Origin: Bacteroidales bacterium
GTDB lineage: Bacteria; Bacteroidota; Bacteroidia; Bacteroidales; Paludibacteraceae
NCBI GenBank assembly: GCA_015061115.1
Contig: SUXE01000004.1
Span: forward strand, 224,526 to 258,826
Length of the DNA stretch: 34,301 nucleotides
Reading direction: 5' to 3'
Shown here: positions 9,477 to 18,060 of the stretch, in pieces
Position numbering within the stretch: position 1 is the stretch's first letter
Layout: each line of letters opens with the position of its first letter
Notes under the pieces: generated by a model
Seen by the model: the letters and a program-made list of their open reading frames with translations, nothing else
Database searches by the model: none
Told to the model about the DNA's origin: nothing
Position numbers and translations under genes: made by a program

Positions 9477-10403
9477 ATGAAAAAAATATTTATTGTATTA
9501 GCAACGTTGCTATTCACGGTTTCTGCCTATGCTCAGCAGGATTTGCTAATGACTCAGCAATTTTTCTCACGTATCAACAAAAACCCTGCTGGTATTGGTA
9601 ACTTTGAACAGATTGACGCATTTTTATTAGGTCGTTTCCAGTGGGTTGACATTAAGGATTCTCCTAAGTCGGGCATCTTCAATGTTCAGACTTTTAAGAC
9701 AGATCTTAATTCTGGATTTGGCTTTACTATGAGTTATGATGATATCGGTCCTGCAAAGGGAAGTTTCAATCCTAAGGCTGTTTATGCATATGTTTTGCGT
9801 CTACGTGAGGATATGGTTCTTTCTATGGGTCTAGGTGCTGGTGTTCAGTATGCTTATTTTGACGCAAGTAAGTACACTCCTGAGGATATCACGGAAATCA
9901 CAGAGGATCATGATTTTATCAATGACAGAGAGAGTGGTGTTCATCCTGATGTTGATTTTGGTGTAGAGTTTTCTAATCCAAAATATATGTTTGGTGTTTC
10001 GGGAACACACCTTTTGAAATATCAGTCAACTACAACTCAGTCGGCACTTCATATTAATGCGTATGGACGTTATTTCTGGGATTTGTCTGAGACTTTTGTT
10101 TTAGCTCCTGCTTTGGCATATACTTGGCATGAGAAAATAGCAGTCGCTGAAATCAATGCTATTTTGTTCTACAAGAATTTCCTTTGGGGTGGTCTGACTT
10201 ATCATCCAGATATGTTCAAGCAGTTTGGAACTAACCCTATAGCCTTTATGGTTGGTGCTGAGTATAAGAACTTCCGTATCGGTTACACATTTGACTACAA
10301 CTTTGGTAATGTGTCTAAACTTTCAGGTTCTGCACATGAAATCATGTTGTCTTATAGTGTCCAGACTAAGAAGACTAAGGTGCCTTACGAAAGATTTGAG
10401 TAA
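9477..10403 (+). CDS. PorP/SprF family type IX secretion membrane protein
   Basis: This 308-aa protein has a signal peptide ending AYAQQ. It is followed by the family signature QQDLLMTQQFFSRINKNPAG and a series of amphipathic beta strands to the end (GLTYHPD, MVGAEYKNFRIGYTFDYNFG, HEIMLSY), consistent with an outer-membrane barrel. PorP/SprF proteins associate with T9SS and with type B cargo such as SprB. Its place directly after the giant cargo and the OmpA protein suggests it is the dedicated partner of that cargo. The 15-bp gap holds AAGGAG nine bases before the ATG, an unusually good Shine-Dalgarno for this phylum. Confidence 0.9.
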   Translation: MKKIFIVLATLLFTVSAYAQQDLLMTQQFFSRINKNPAGIGNFEQIDAFLLGRFQWVDIKDSPKSGIFNVQTFKTDLNSGFGFTMSYDDIGPAKGSFNPKAVYAYVLRLREDMVLSMGLGAGVQYAYFDASKYTPEDITEITEDHDFINDRESGVHPDVDFGVEFSNPKYMFGVSGTHLLKYQSTTTQSALHINAYGRYFWDLSETFVLAPALAYTWHEKIAVAEINAILFYKNFLWGGLTYHPDMFKQFGTNPIAFMVGAEYKNFRIGYTFDYNFGNVSKLSGSAHEIMLSYSVQTKKTKVPYERFE

Positions 10404-10427
10404 TTGATTTCTTAGAAATGAGATTTG

Positions 10428-10460
10428 TATATCAATAGCGTAAACTTCGCGTTTGATATA
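10428..10460. repeat. Inverted repeat after the PorP gene
   Basis: TATATCAA at 10428-10435 pairs with TTGATATA at 10453-10460, with an inner GCG/CGC stem. There is no T run, so it is not itself a classical terminator. It may protect the 3' end of the cassette mRNA. Confidence 0.5.
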
Positions 10461-10473
10461 TTATTAATAGTAT

Positions 10474-10535
10474 AAACCGTTTTAGTATTGATCAGGTGTT
10501 TGCTTATCTGAGATCCTAAAACGGTTTTTTGTTTT
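10474..10535 (+). terminator. Rho-independent terminator of the T9SS cassette
   Basis: AAACCGTTTTAG (10474-10485) pairs perfectly with CTAAAACGGTTT (10516-10527), followed by a T run. The 30-base loop can itself fold (GATCAG with CTGAGATC, one bulge), making a long two-part stem. Confidence 0.88.
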
Positions 10536-10573
10536 TATTATGGACGGTATTGTCCGATATATATTATGATGCT

Positions 10574-10912
10574 ATGGAGATAAATGTTTTTCAACGTTTT
10601 TTTGAGGCGGAACTTGAATATAATGGAATGAAACGTCGTGCCGCTTCTGTTCTGCTTATTTCTGATTCTGAAGCAGGAAACATCAAATATACTGCGGCTG
10701 TGGCTTTCATGCCATATGAGGATGAGGAAGACTTTAGAGTACCGTTTGATGCTTATTTCACTAAGACAATTTATGAGGGTCGTGGTCGTCGGTCGAAAAA
10801 AAAGGAGAAACAATTTATAGAGGATCTTCAGCAATATATTGATGAATTGGCGACGAAGGTTGAAGGCAAAGTTTTTTGGGACAAACCTCTTTCCGATGAA
10901 AGGTTAGGATAG
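10574..10912 (+). CDS. Small conserved-looking cytoplasmic protein of unknown function
   Basis: From ATG at 10574 the protein has 112 aa. An in-frame TTG at 10529 is possible but lies inside the terminator of the preceding cassette, so I reject it. No signal peptide or membrane segment is seen. The sequence begins MEINVFQRFFEAELEYNGMK, has an acidic middle (PYEDEEDF), a basic patch GRGRRSKKKEK and a C-terminal helix (QFIEDLQQYIDELATKVEG). I do not recognise the family. Its length, even codon use and charge pattern make it a likely real gene. The gap to the terminator T run is only about 40 bp, so the promoter must sit there or expression depends on read-through. Confidence 0.7.
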   Translation: MEINVFQRFFEAELEYNGMKRRAASVLLISDSEAGNIKYTAAVAFMPYEDEEDFRVPFDAYFTKTIYEGRGRRSKKKEKQFIEDLQQYIDELATKVEGKVFWDKPLSDERLG

Positions 10913-10960
10913 ACCATTATTGACCAGTTTGATTTGAAAAAGAGTCATCTCTTCCAAAAA

Positions 10961-10991
10961 ATATGGACTCAGTGATTCACTGAGTCCATAT
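10961..10991 (-). terminator. Terminator of the mannanase gene
   Basis: Two perfectly complementary 15-base arms (10961-10975 and 10977-10991) flank one T. Read on the minus strand the stem is followed by six T residues, so it ends the minus-strand mannanase transcript, 58 bp after its stop. On the plus strand there is no T run, although it also lies just behind the 10574-10912 gene. Confidence 0.85.
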
Positions 10992-11048
10992 GGTAAATTG
11001 TAAAAGTGAATAATGTGTTATGATGAGTTTATGTGCGATGAATAAGTT

Positions 11049-12149
11049 TTATTTGTTATTGTCTGACGTTTCACATTTATCTAGATTCGCTTTTTTTGCC
11101 TCAGCCTTCCACGCGTCGGTGATCGTTTTGCCCCAATCGCTTGAAGCTTTCCATGTCTTTGTATTTTTCCAGTTGTTGATGCTTATATTAGAGTACGATG
11201 ACAACACTGGATCGGAGGACGGATCTTTTACCACGTCAAGATATTCAACAGGATTCCCGTTGCCATACCATGACCATGCTAACCATCCTACATTCTTCTC
11301 TTTACAGTAGGAAAGAATCTGTTGTTCGTCAACATCACCGTCGCTATGATACCAACCGAATTCTCCAATACATAGTGCTAAGCCTTGATTTATAACTCCG
11401 TCGATATTAGATGCTATCTTTTTCTTATTGCCCGCCGATCCATACATGTGGATTGAGAATAAGATGTTGTTCTCTACGTCGGCAGCCAGCACATCTTTGC
11501 CGTAAGTATGGATTGTTGATGCGTTCTGACCGTATCCCCCGGCGTCAACCATGATACAGTGACGAAGACCTGCATTTCGAATTACGGGAATCGCTTGTTT
11601 GTACCCGTTTTTCCAGTTGGCTGCTGAAGATGATTTATGCCATTCGTTGGCGATATTGATTATAACGTAGTGTTCCGTGCCTTTTAGCACTGAAGCCATG
11701 TTGGCAAAATAATTGGCTGCCTTCACCAAATCGTTGATGTCGTCACTGCCTGTAGCGTCGTGGACTTCCACAATGGCCACCATGCCATATTCTTTGCACT
11801 TGTCGATTATCTTTCTGACTGATGCGGCATCGTCGGCTGTAAACTTAGCACCGTCTCCCAACACTATACGGACAGCATTGGCCTCATATTTATTTATTGC
11901 TTCCAATTGGGTATAAGCGGAACTCTTAAACCAAGTGTAAGCCAGATTTACGCCTCGCATAACAAACTCATTGCCGCAACGGTCGAGTAGCTTTGCACCG
12001 TCTACCTTGAATCCGTCTACATCAGAGACTTTGAAAACAGTTTCTTTTTTATCAATACGCACATCTTCTCCTGCTTTCTCTTTTGCATAGAGAATAGCTT
12101 GACAGATAATTCCGAGTGCTAAAATTGATAATCTGATAAGTTTCTCCAT
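11049..12149 (-). CDS. GH5 subfamily 8 endo-beta-1,4-mannanase
   Basis: This 366-aa secreted enzyme is predicted to hydrolyse internal beta-1,4 bonds of mannan. Residues 1-22 form a signal peptide. The catalytic domain starts with the family opening FKVDGAKLLD and VMRGVNLAYTW. VEVHDATG is at about 128-134, the acid/base Glu169 sits in INIANEW, SIHMYGSAG follows at 232-240, the nucleophile Glu263 sits in CIGEFGW, and VGWLAWSWYGNG is at 287-298. This set, especially HDATGSDD and WLAWSWYGNG, is that of the bacterial GH5_8 mannanases known from Bacillus. No carbohydrate-binding module or T9SS tail is present; the C-terminus is Lys-rich. The gene lies 91 bp after the HTCS gene on the same strand and has its own promoter. 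Confidence 0.92.
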   Translation of the reverse strand: MEKLIRLSILALGIICQAILYAKEKAGEDVRIDKKETVFKVSDVDGFKVDGAKLLDRCGNEFVMRGVNLAYTWFKSSAYTQLEAINKYEANAVRIVLGDGAKFTADDAASVRKIIDKCKEYGMVAIVEVHDATGSDDINDLVKAANYFANMASVLKGTEHYVIINIANEWHKSSSAANWKNGYKQAIPVIRNAGLRHCIMVDAGGYGQNASTIHTYGKDVLAADVENNILFSIHMYGSAGNKKKIASNIDGVINQGLALCIGEFGWYHSDGDVDEQQILSYCKEKNVGWLAWSWYGNGNPVEYLDVVKDPSSDPVLSSYSNISINNWKNTKTWKASSDWGKTITDAWKAEAKKANLDKCETSDNNK

Positions 12150-12176
12150 ATTGTATGCGTGTTAAATTGATTTGTG

Positions 12177-12221
12177 ACAAAGGTAGATCACAACCCTTAA
12201 CTCACTAAGGAGAATATTCTC
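12177..12221 (-). promoter_or_regulatory. Mannanase promoter and candidate operator
   Basis: On the minus strand TACCTTTGT (12177-12185) fits the -7 consensus TAnnTTTG, 28 bp before the ATG. Upstream, GAGAATATTCTC at 12210-12221 is a perfect 12-bp palindrome placed just beyond where a -33 box would lie. No good TTTG is seen at -33, as expected for a promoter that needs an activator. The adjacent HTCS is the obvious candidate; that link is inference. Confidence 0.6.
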
Positions 12222-12240
12222 ATAAATATGGATGAATGTT

Positions 12241-15200
12241 TCAACGTGCTGATTTAGGCGAATATCCGAAAAATTGTTTGAAACGTCTGCTAAAGTATAA
12301 TGGGTCGTTGAAGCCGACGGCATAAGCTACGTCGCTGACTGATATATTGCCGTCTGCCAACATATTCTTTGCCATGTTGAGACGGTATTCTGTCAGAATC
12401 TCCATTGCTGTCTTGTCTGTTATCGCTTTCAAACGTCGGCAAAGAGTGGATTTGCTCATTCCTAGGTCTTGAGTGAATTCAGTCAGACTGTAGAGCGGAT
12501 TGGTGTAGTTCTCCTTTACCAAAAGTATGATCTTTTCCAACAGTGGATTTATTTTGTCTGTCGACTCTTCTTCTCCTTCTAATGTTTTGGTTAATGCTGT
12601 AACCTGTATTTTCTGATGCCACATTAAGAAGTTGCAGATTTTCACCAGCAACTCGTCGTCATCAAATGGTTTGGTTATATAATCGATTGCTCCGATTGAG
12701 AGACCTTTCAATCGTATGTTATCATCAGTCTTTGCGGACAGGAATAGCAACGGAATGTTAGACGTTAGCAAATCTCCCGTCAATTTCTCATACATCTCAA
12801 GACCATTCATGTTAGGCATCTCAACATCACTTATAATCAAGTCTGGCACGTACGCCTGTGCTTGTGATATTCCATGTTCTCCATCGTGAGCTTGGTGCAC
12901 CTCTACGTATGGAGACAATAGTTCAGTGATATGTTCCAGAATCAATTCGTCGTCATCTACAATTAGAATAGATTTCCCAGAAAGCAGATTTTTGTTTATT
13001 GTCAGCTCCACATCCTGCCTGTCGTCTGTCTGGATTTCCAACTTCTCATCCTGACATTTAGGTAGTGAGATGATCACTGTGGTGCCATCTTGCGGTTTGC
13101 TTTCTATCTGTAGATTTCCTTTATTCTTGCGGACATAATCAAGCACGATTCTGAATCCGAATCCATAGCCGACTTCGTCTTCTGTGCCTGAAGTGGATGT
13201 TATATTTTCACCGGACAGAAGTTCATTTATTTTGTCTTGAGACATTCCGACTCCTCTGTCAGTCACTTTAATAATCGAGTTATCGTCAGTTTCGGATAGT
13301 TCCACCGACACTTCACCTCCTTTGATGGAGAATTTGATGGCGTTGGTAATCAGGTTGCGTATGATGGTTGAAAACATACGTTGGTCGCACCATGTGGAAT
13401 ATTGTGTCATTCCGTCTTGACACAAATTGATTTCTTTTTCTCCTGCCAGTCCTTCCAATAGAGAGATCGCCTCTTTCACCAGTTCATTCGCGTCGATTGC
13501 CGACGGATGGTAAGTGGATAGCGCGACATCTCCGTTTGCCCATTGCAACAGACTGACCATTTGTTTCTGCAACCCTTCTGATTCGTCAGCCAATTTGGTG
13601 AGCAGACGCTGCTGTTCGGCTTGTGTGTAGATATGTGACAACATTCGTTTCAAAGTGGAGACGATAGCGAACATTGGATTCTTTAAGTCGTGCGCTACCA
13701 CAGCCACCAGCTGATCTTTCTGTTTCAACGTCGCCAATAAGGTCTCGTTTCTTGCTTCGATAGCCGACTTTTGTTCCGACAATAGGGTGTTGGCATTGTT
13801 CAGATCACGGGTCCTCTCATCTACCATCTGTTGTAGTTCTCGACGGTGCTCTTCCAATCTTTTAGTCCTTGCTCGGTAGAAAGCATAAAGCAGGACACAA
13901 GACAATAGGAAGATCAAACAGTAGAACCATATACTGTTCCACCACGGAGATGAGATGGTGACGGGTAGTGTGATAGTTTGAATTGGCTTCCCACCTGAGA
14001 ATGCTGCCAACTCAATTGTGAAATCACCTGCAGGCAGATATGTGATGTCTATACTGCGTTTGTGGCCTAACGATTCCCAATCCATACCGATCTCAGGAAT
14101 ACGATATTTTGGCACAATATTGTTTGTCAAAGAGAAGTCGACCCAATCGAATCCTAATGAAAATCTGTTTTGATCATACGACAAATTCAATTTTTCCATT
14201 GTCTTCAATGGAAGAGGAAGGATATCACTTCCCACTGGTACTGTCTTTCCTCGGATGCTCAGCTGTGAAAATGCCATGTGGTCGATTTTTTCTGACGTTT
14301 TCACGTTTGGCTGCACGCGTACGAATCCGTCTTTGCATCCAAAGAAGATGAATCCTGATTTAGTCTGCAGACAAGCTCTGCCGGTGAAATAGTCGTAGGA
14401 TGGGATTGTGTTGGTTGGCAACATACGGTTGTATGTCATCCCTTTTGTGTCGATTGCCAGAATTCCGTTTGAACCGCTTGACCATAGGATATTGTTTTCG
14501 TCTATCAGCAATGAAGCATATTCGCCAATAGGAATATAATCAAGTGTGCCAAGAAAGACGTCATCTTTGTCAAAACAATAAATTCCTTTATTGGTAGCAG
14601 CATATAAAATATTGTCGTTGTTTGCGACGCAATGGTTCACATGCAGAGGATTGTTTGAGAGTGATTTGTCGACGTCGGGAATCAAAGGTTTGAATTGGCC
14701 AGATCTGTTGCTCCAGATGGTCCTGGCGGTGTATATGATAATGCTTCCGTCTGGCTTTTGATATGATCCTTCCACCCAAACGTCAGGATAGTTGCTCATT
14801 GAAGAGTCCGACAATGTCAGTTTCTCCCAGTTCCCATTTTCCCCACGGTAAACGCCATCGCCTGCTGCAGAGACGTAAATAGAACCATCTGCCATGCGGT
14901 AGATGTTTTTTGTGGTATAGCGGGGATTCCTAATTCCTTTATAAATTATTTTTGAGATATTTCCGGTCTTTAAATTGTAACGGTTGCTTTCTCCTCCCCA
15001 GTAACCAAGCAGATAGTCTCCGTTCTCTTTCGCAATTGTCAGTACACTGTTCGACGATAGTCCTTTGATCTCCTGTTTGATTTGTAATTGGCTGTCAAAC
15101 AAGTAGAGCCCACAACCATCGGTTCCCATCAGCACGTCGCCATCCTCAGTTTCGCAGAATGATGCTCCGACAGCTTTGGGAATACCCACGTCTTTTGATT

Positions 15201-16200
15201 TGATATAAGTGTAATCGCTTATTGAAGTGGTCCGCCAAACACCAGAACTCTGAGTCGGCACCCAGACATTTCCTTCATTGTCAACAAACAGCGACGATAT
15301 TTTAGCCAGAGCATCTTCTCGTTCATTCAATGGGATGATTTTGTCATATTCAAAGTTTGCACCGTCAAACTTGCATTTCCACAGACCGTCATTCAATGTG
15401 CCAATCCATATTACATTCTGTTTGTCGGATACCACAGCACTGACATTATCAAACGGAGCGTCCAATTTTTTCAGAATAGGCACATCCTTCTCACCGTTGA
15501 TTTTAGCGATCCATGATCCTCCCACTGCAGAGCATATAAGAATGTGATTGTTGTCAAGAGGATGGATGTCATTGATGAAATGATCTTTTAATAGAGAAAA
15601 AGGAAGCTCGTGTCCTTCTTTGTCAAGGATAGCTAACCCATTGTAGTGTCCCACCCAATAACGTTCAAATTTATCGGTGCAAACATCAAGCACATGATTT
15701 TGATAGTTTGGAGCGACGCGTTGAAACTGGTTGGAGGCGTTGTCAAAACCAAATAATCCGCATGCTGTGGATAGAAGGTTTTCTCCATTAGGTTGTGAAG
15801 AAAAACCTTTCAAATCGTGTTTGTATGTGTCTTTGGGAAGAAAAGATGAGATGTCTTCAAAAGAATCTGACAACTCATTATAGGAGAATAATACAGAATT
15901 GGAACTGGAGAATGTTGGTTTGCCATTAGGAAGGAGAAAAGCGTAATAAATATCGTTTCTCAACATTACTGAATCGGTGAATGAATTGTAGTTTTTGAAA
16001 TTCACTCCGTCGAAACGGCTGATTCCGAAACGTGTGGCAATCCATACATAGCCGTTTGTGTCTTGGCAGACCGCATTGACAGAATTGCTTGTCAGACCGT
16101 CTTCAATAGTATAGTGGGCAAACAAAAGTCGTTCAGCCTTTACTCCTGCCAGAGTCAAAAGCATCACAACGCATATCAATATTTTCTTGAAAACAGTCAT
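12241..16200 (-). CDS. Hybrid two-component system sensor-regulator (HTCS)
   Basis: The start is the ATG at 16200: AAGGAG lies nine bases before it, whereas the in-frame ATG at 16209 directly abuts that site. The 1319-aa protein has a signal peptide or first helix (1-23), two seven-bladed sensor propellers with repeated YxWIAT, VWIGT and NVWVPT blades, a Y_Y_Y domain at about 690-750 and a membrane helix near 755-780. A histidine kinase follows: His837 in VVAHDLKNP, N box NLITNAIKFS, G box VTDRGVGMS. Then come a receiver domain (IVDDDE, phospho-acceptor Asp1125 in ISDVEMPN, Lys in YITKPF) and an AraC-type HTH. HTCS proteins sense oligosaccharides in the periplasm and activate nearby glycan-use genes. 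The likely target is the mannanase directly downstream, so the signal may be a manno-oligosaccharide (inference). Confidence 0.95.
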   Translation of the reverse strand: MTVFKKILICVVMLLTLAGVKAERLLFAHYTIEDGLTSNSVNAVCQDTNGYVWIATRFGISRFDGVNFKNYNSFTDSVMLRNDIYYAFLLPNGKPTFSSSNSVLFSYNELSDSFEDISSFLPKDTYKHDLKGFSSQPNGENLLSTACGLFGFDNASNQFQRVAPNYQNHVLDVCTDKFERYWVGHYNGLAILDKEGHELPFSLLKDHFINDIHPLDNNHILICSAVGGSWIAKINGEKDVPILKKLDAPFDNVSAVVSDKQNVIWIGTLNDGLWKCKFDGANFEYDKIIPLNEREDALAKISSLFVDNEGNVWVPTQSSGVWRTTSISDYTYIKSKDVGIPKAVGASFCETEDGDVLMGTDGCGLYLFDSQLQIKQEIKGLSSNSVLTIAKENGDYLLGYWGGESNRYNLKTGNISKIIYKGIRNPRYTTKNIYRMADGSIYVSAAGDGVYRGENGNWEKLTLSDSSMSNYPDVWVEGSYQKPDGSIIIYTARTIWSNRSGQFKPLIPDVDKSLSNNPLHVNHCVANNDNILYAATNKGIYCFDKDDVFLGTLDYIPIGEYASLLIDENNILWSSGSNGILAIDTKGMTYNRMLPTNTIPSYDYFTGRACLQTKSGFIFFGCKDGFVRVQPNVKTSEKIDHMAFSQLSIRGKTVPVGSDILPLPLKTMEKLNLSYDQNRFSLGFDWVDFSLTNNIVPKYRIPEIGMDWESLGHKRSIDITYLPAGDFTIELAAFSGGKPIQTITLPVTISSPWWNSIWFYCLIFLLSCVLLYAFYRARTKRLEEHRRELQQMVDERTRDLNNANTLLSEQKSAIEARNETLLATLKQKDQLVAVVAHDLKNPMFAIVSTLKRMLSHIYTQAEQQRLLTKLADESEGLQKQMVSLLQWANGDVALSTYHPSAIDANELVKEAISLLEGLAGEKEINLCQDGMTQYSTWCDQRMFSTIIRNLITNAIKFSIKGGEVSVELSETDDNSIIKVTDRGVGMSQDKINELLSGENITSTSGTEDEVGYGFGFRIVLDYVRKNKGNLQIESKPQDGTTVIISLPKCQDEKLEIQTDDRQDVELTINKNLLSGKSILIVDDDELILEHITELLSPYVEVHQAHDGEHGISQAQAYVPDLIISDVEMPNMNGLEMYEKLTGDLLTSNIPLLFLSAKTDDNIRLKGLSIGAIDYITKPFDDDELLVKICNFLMWHQKIQVTALTKTLEGEEESTDKINPLLEKIILLVKENYTNPLYSLTEFTQDLGMSKSTLCRRLKAITDKTAMEILTEYRLNMAKNMLADGNISVSDVAYAVGFNDPLYFSRRFKQFFGYSPKSAR

Positions 16201-16220
16201 TTTGCACATCTCCTTGTATT

Positions 16221-16229
16221 ACAAAAATA
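16221..16229 (-). promoter_or_regulatory. -7 element of the HTCS gene
   Basis: On the minus strand TATTTTTGT matches TAnnTTTG and lies 20 bp before the chosen ATG at 16200. The -33 region is weak (TTTC words). The leader would be short and contains the AAGGAG ribosome site. Confidence 0.45.
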
Positions 16230-16390
16230 AAAAAAGATGGCGAAAGAGAAAAATATATATCACACACGTTTTTATCGTACGAATGATTATATGAGTTGCA
16301 CGATTATATTTTGGAAAAAAATGTCAGAGGGCTGGTCATAAATGAGAATTCAAAAGGGAGGGATCCTCTTTTCTTCCAAGATTAGCTAGC

Positions 16391-17794
16391 TTATTTTATT
16401 CCCCTTAAAATCACCTTTTCCCCGTTTATGATTTTCACTCCTTTATATGAAGATGGACACCTTCGTCCCAAAACATCATAAATTATATTGTTCACATCGA
16501 CCTTCTTTATCAAGCAAGAGTTACAAATTTCGTTTATTTCATTATCTAACCATGACTTTCTTTCTTTAATCCATATTTCATACGTTTTTGCTTGCTCTGT
16601 TATACTCCATTGGAAGTCGTGCCCATAATATTTAAGTGTTGTGAGATTATACGATTTCTCAACGGCAGATCCTTCTTCAGAATTCGCATATTTATTGATT
16701 GCCTGTATTAAGCTTTCTATTAAATTATTTTGGACAATAGATTGCCATTCTTTGCAATATGCTGTAGTAAATGTATGGTGTTTGTCATATACGAACAGTG
16801 AATGAAAAAAAGACTCTTTCCAGTCATGAGGTTGACTCCATTTGTCTTTAATGAAGAAAAAACCGTCAAAATCCCATAAGGTTGGAGTGTATGCTTTTGT
16901 ATTTGTGGAATTGTCAGACTTGGCAAAATAAAGGTTGGAGCCTGCTCCATCTGAGTTTCCAAATAAATCTTGCGCAAGTATCCAACGGGCACATGTGTCC
17001 AAATAAAGAAAGTCACTTCCATTACCATTCATTACCGCTTGTTGCAGTTCCTCCAACCATGACTCCAAATAATATTTTTGATCATCTGTGGCGTCTTTTG
17101 TGTCAGGATATTTTAATGTGAATTTCATATATGGATCGCCAAATTCCACGGGAATATAATAGTCTTCATTCCACCAATATGCGTCATATTCAAAAATGTA
17201 GCCAGTCTCCTTATCGACATTTATGCGGCATTTGTTGTTTCTTTTAACAGACTCGGTTATGTAATAAAGTCCATAATATTCATTGTTCATAACAACATTG
17301 ACAGGCTTTAACTCAGGTTTGTAAGGCATGTCTAGAAGAGTGTTGAATGTGAATCCGATAAACGATTTTAATTTATTCTCTTTCATCAAAAGCCATTCTT
17401 TATCTTTATAAGCGGAATCATTGCGCAGGAGTAGGTCAGCTTTCTTCTGTAACTTTATTTTGTATGGCTTCTGCTTTTCTGTCGCACTTGTATTTCCTCG
17501 TATTTTTATGGTAGCTCCAGATATGTTTTCCACATATTCTCCGCTTTCATATAGTATTTTGTCATGCATACGGATTGTGATGGAGCAAGGCACTTTGGTA
17601 GCATTTGTAGTAGAAACGCAATCGACTTTATAAGGAGGCTCAGCAAATTCACAACTCGGCACTTCATTGTTTACTGTATTTATTATAACGACTGGCAGAC
17701 CTATTTCACATATTTCATTAAGTGTCTGAGCTACTATTTTTACAATGCTTAATATAAGCATCCATATTAATACAAGTAGATATTTTTTATTCAT
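16391..17794 (-). CDS. Secreted CotH-kinase-like protein
   Basis: The protein has 467 aa with a hydrophobic signal segment (5-23). Motifs of the CotH family are present in order: IKIRGNTSATEKQKPYKIKL (96-115), KEWLLMKEN (132-140), YGLYYITESV (174-183), and the active-site region DLFGNSDGAGSNLYF (276-290) with LWDFDGFF (307-313). CotH of Bacillus spores is an atypical protein kinase; the substrates of bacterial secreted homologues are mostly unknown. The last 35 residues (IIYDVLGRRCPSSYKGVKII, then NGEKVILRGIK) resemble the short C-terminal tails of T9SS cargo in Bacteroidales, so the protein may be delivered to the surface. It has its own promoter. Its role beside the mannan genes is unclear. 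Confidence 0.8.
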   Translation of the reverse strand: MNKKYLLVLIWMLILSIVKIVAQTLNEICEIGLPVVIINTVNNEVPSCEFAEPPYKVDCVSTTNATKVPCSITIRMHDKILYESGEYVENISGATIKIRGNTSATEKQKPYKIKLQKKADLLLRNDSAYKDKEWLLMKENKLKSFIGFTFNTLLDMPYKPELKPVNVVMNNEYYGLYYITESVKRNNKCRINVDKETGYIFEYDAYWWNEDYYIPVEFGDPYMKFTLKYPDTKDATDDQKYYLESWLEELQQAVMNGNGSDFLYLDTCARWILAQDLFGNSDGAGSNLYFAKSDNSTNTKAYTPTLWDFDGFFFIKDKWSQPHDWKESFFHSLFVYDKHHTFTTAYCKEWQSIVQNNLIESLIQAINKYANSEEGSAVEKSYNLTTLKYYGHDFQWSITEQAKTYEIWIKERKSWLDNEINEICNSCLIKKVDVNNIIYDVLGRRCPSSYKGVKIINGEKVILRGIK

Positions 17795-17852
17795 ATATTA
17801 AATTTTGTATGTGATATTGTGAATCTCTATTCTATATTCACTACAAACTAGA

Positions 17853-17885
17853 GCAAAATTAGATATATCCATTGGTAAATCCAAA
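17853..17885 (-). promoter_or_regulatory. Promoter of the CotH-like gene
   Basis: On the minus strand TTTG (17885-17882), a 20-base spacer and TAATTTTGC (17861-17853) give a complete Bacteroides-type promoter about 59 bp before the ATG. Confidence 0.75.
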
Positions 17886-18022
17886 ATATTTATTGGTTAA
17901 ATTAATAGGTAGATTCTGTATATTACACGTACGTTTTGTGGTCATCCATGTAACACGCACGATATGTTACAAGAATTTTTTCGGGGTGTTGCCGTATGGT
18001 TATATGAGATGCATGTCCGTAT

Positions 18023-18044
18023 GAGACGCACGGACGTGCGTCTC
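18023..18044. repeat. GC-rich REP-like hairpin
   Basis: GAGACGCAC and GTGCGTCTC form a perfect 9-bp stem around GGAC. It is far richer in GC than its surroundings and has no T run on either side. It lies 16 bp after the MFS stop codon (minus strand). Short hairpins of this kind are scattered through some Bacteroidales genomes as REP-like repeats. Confidence 0.55.
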
Positions 18045-18060
18045 TACGTGCGATGTGCCA

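Noticed and set aside
10529-10573. Upstream TTG start for the small gene at 10574-10912
   Set aside because: It lies inside the T run of the preceding terminator and adds residues without a ribosome site.
16352-16372. Terminator after the HTCS or CotH genes (AAAAGGGAGG...CCTCTTTT)
   Set aside because: The stem is short with bulges and has no clear T run in the needed direction.
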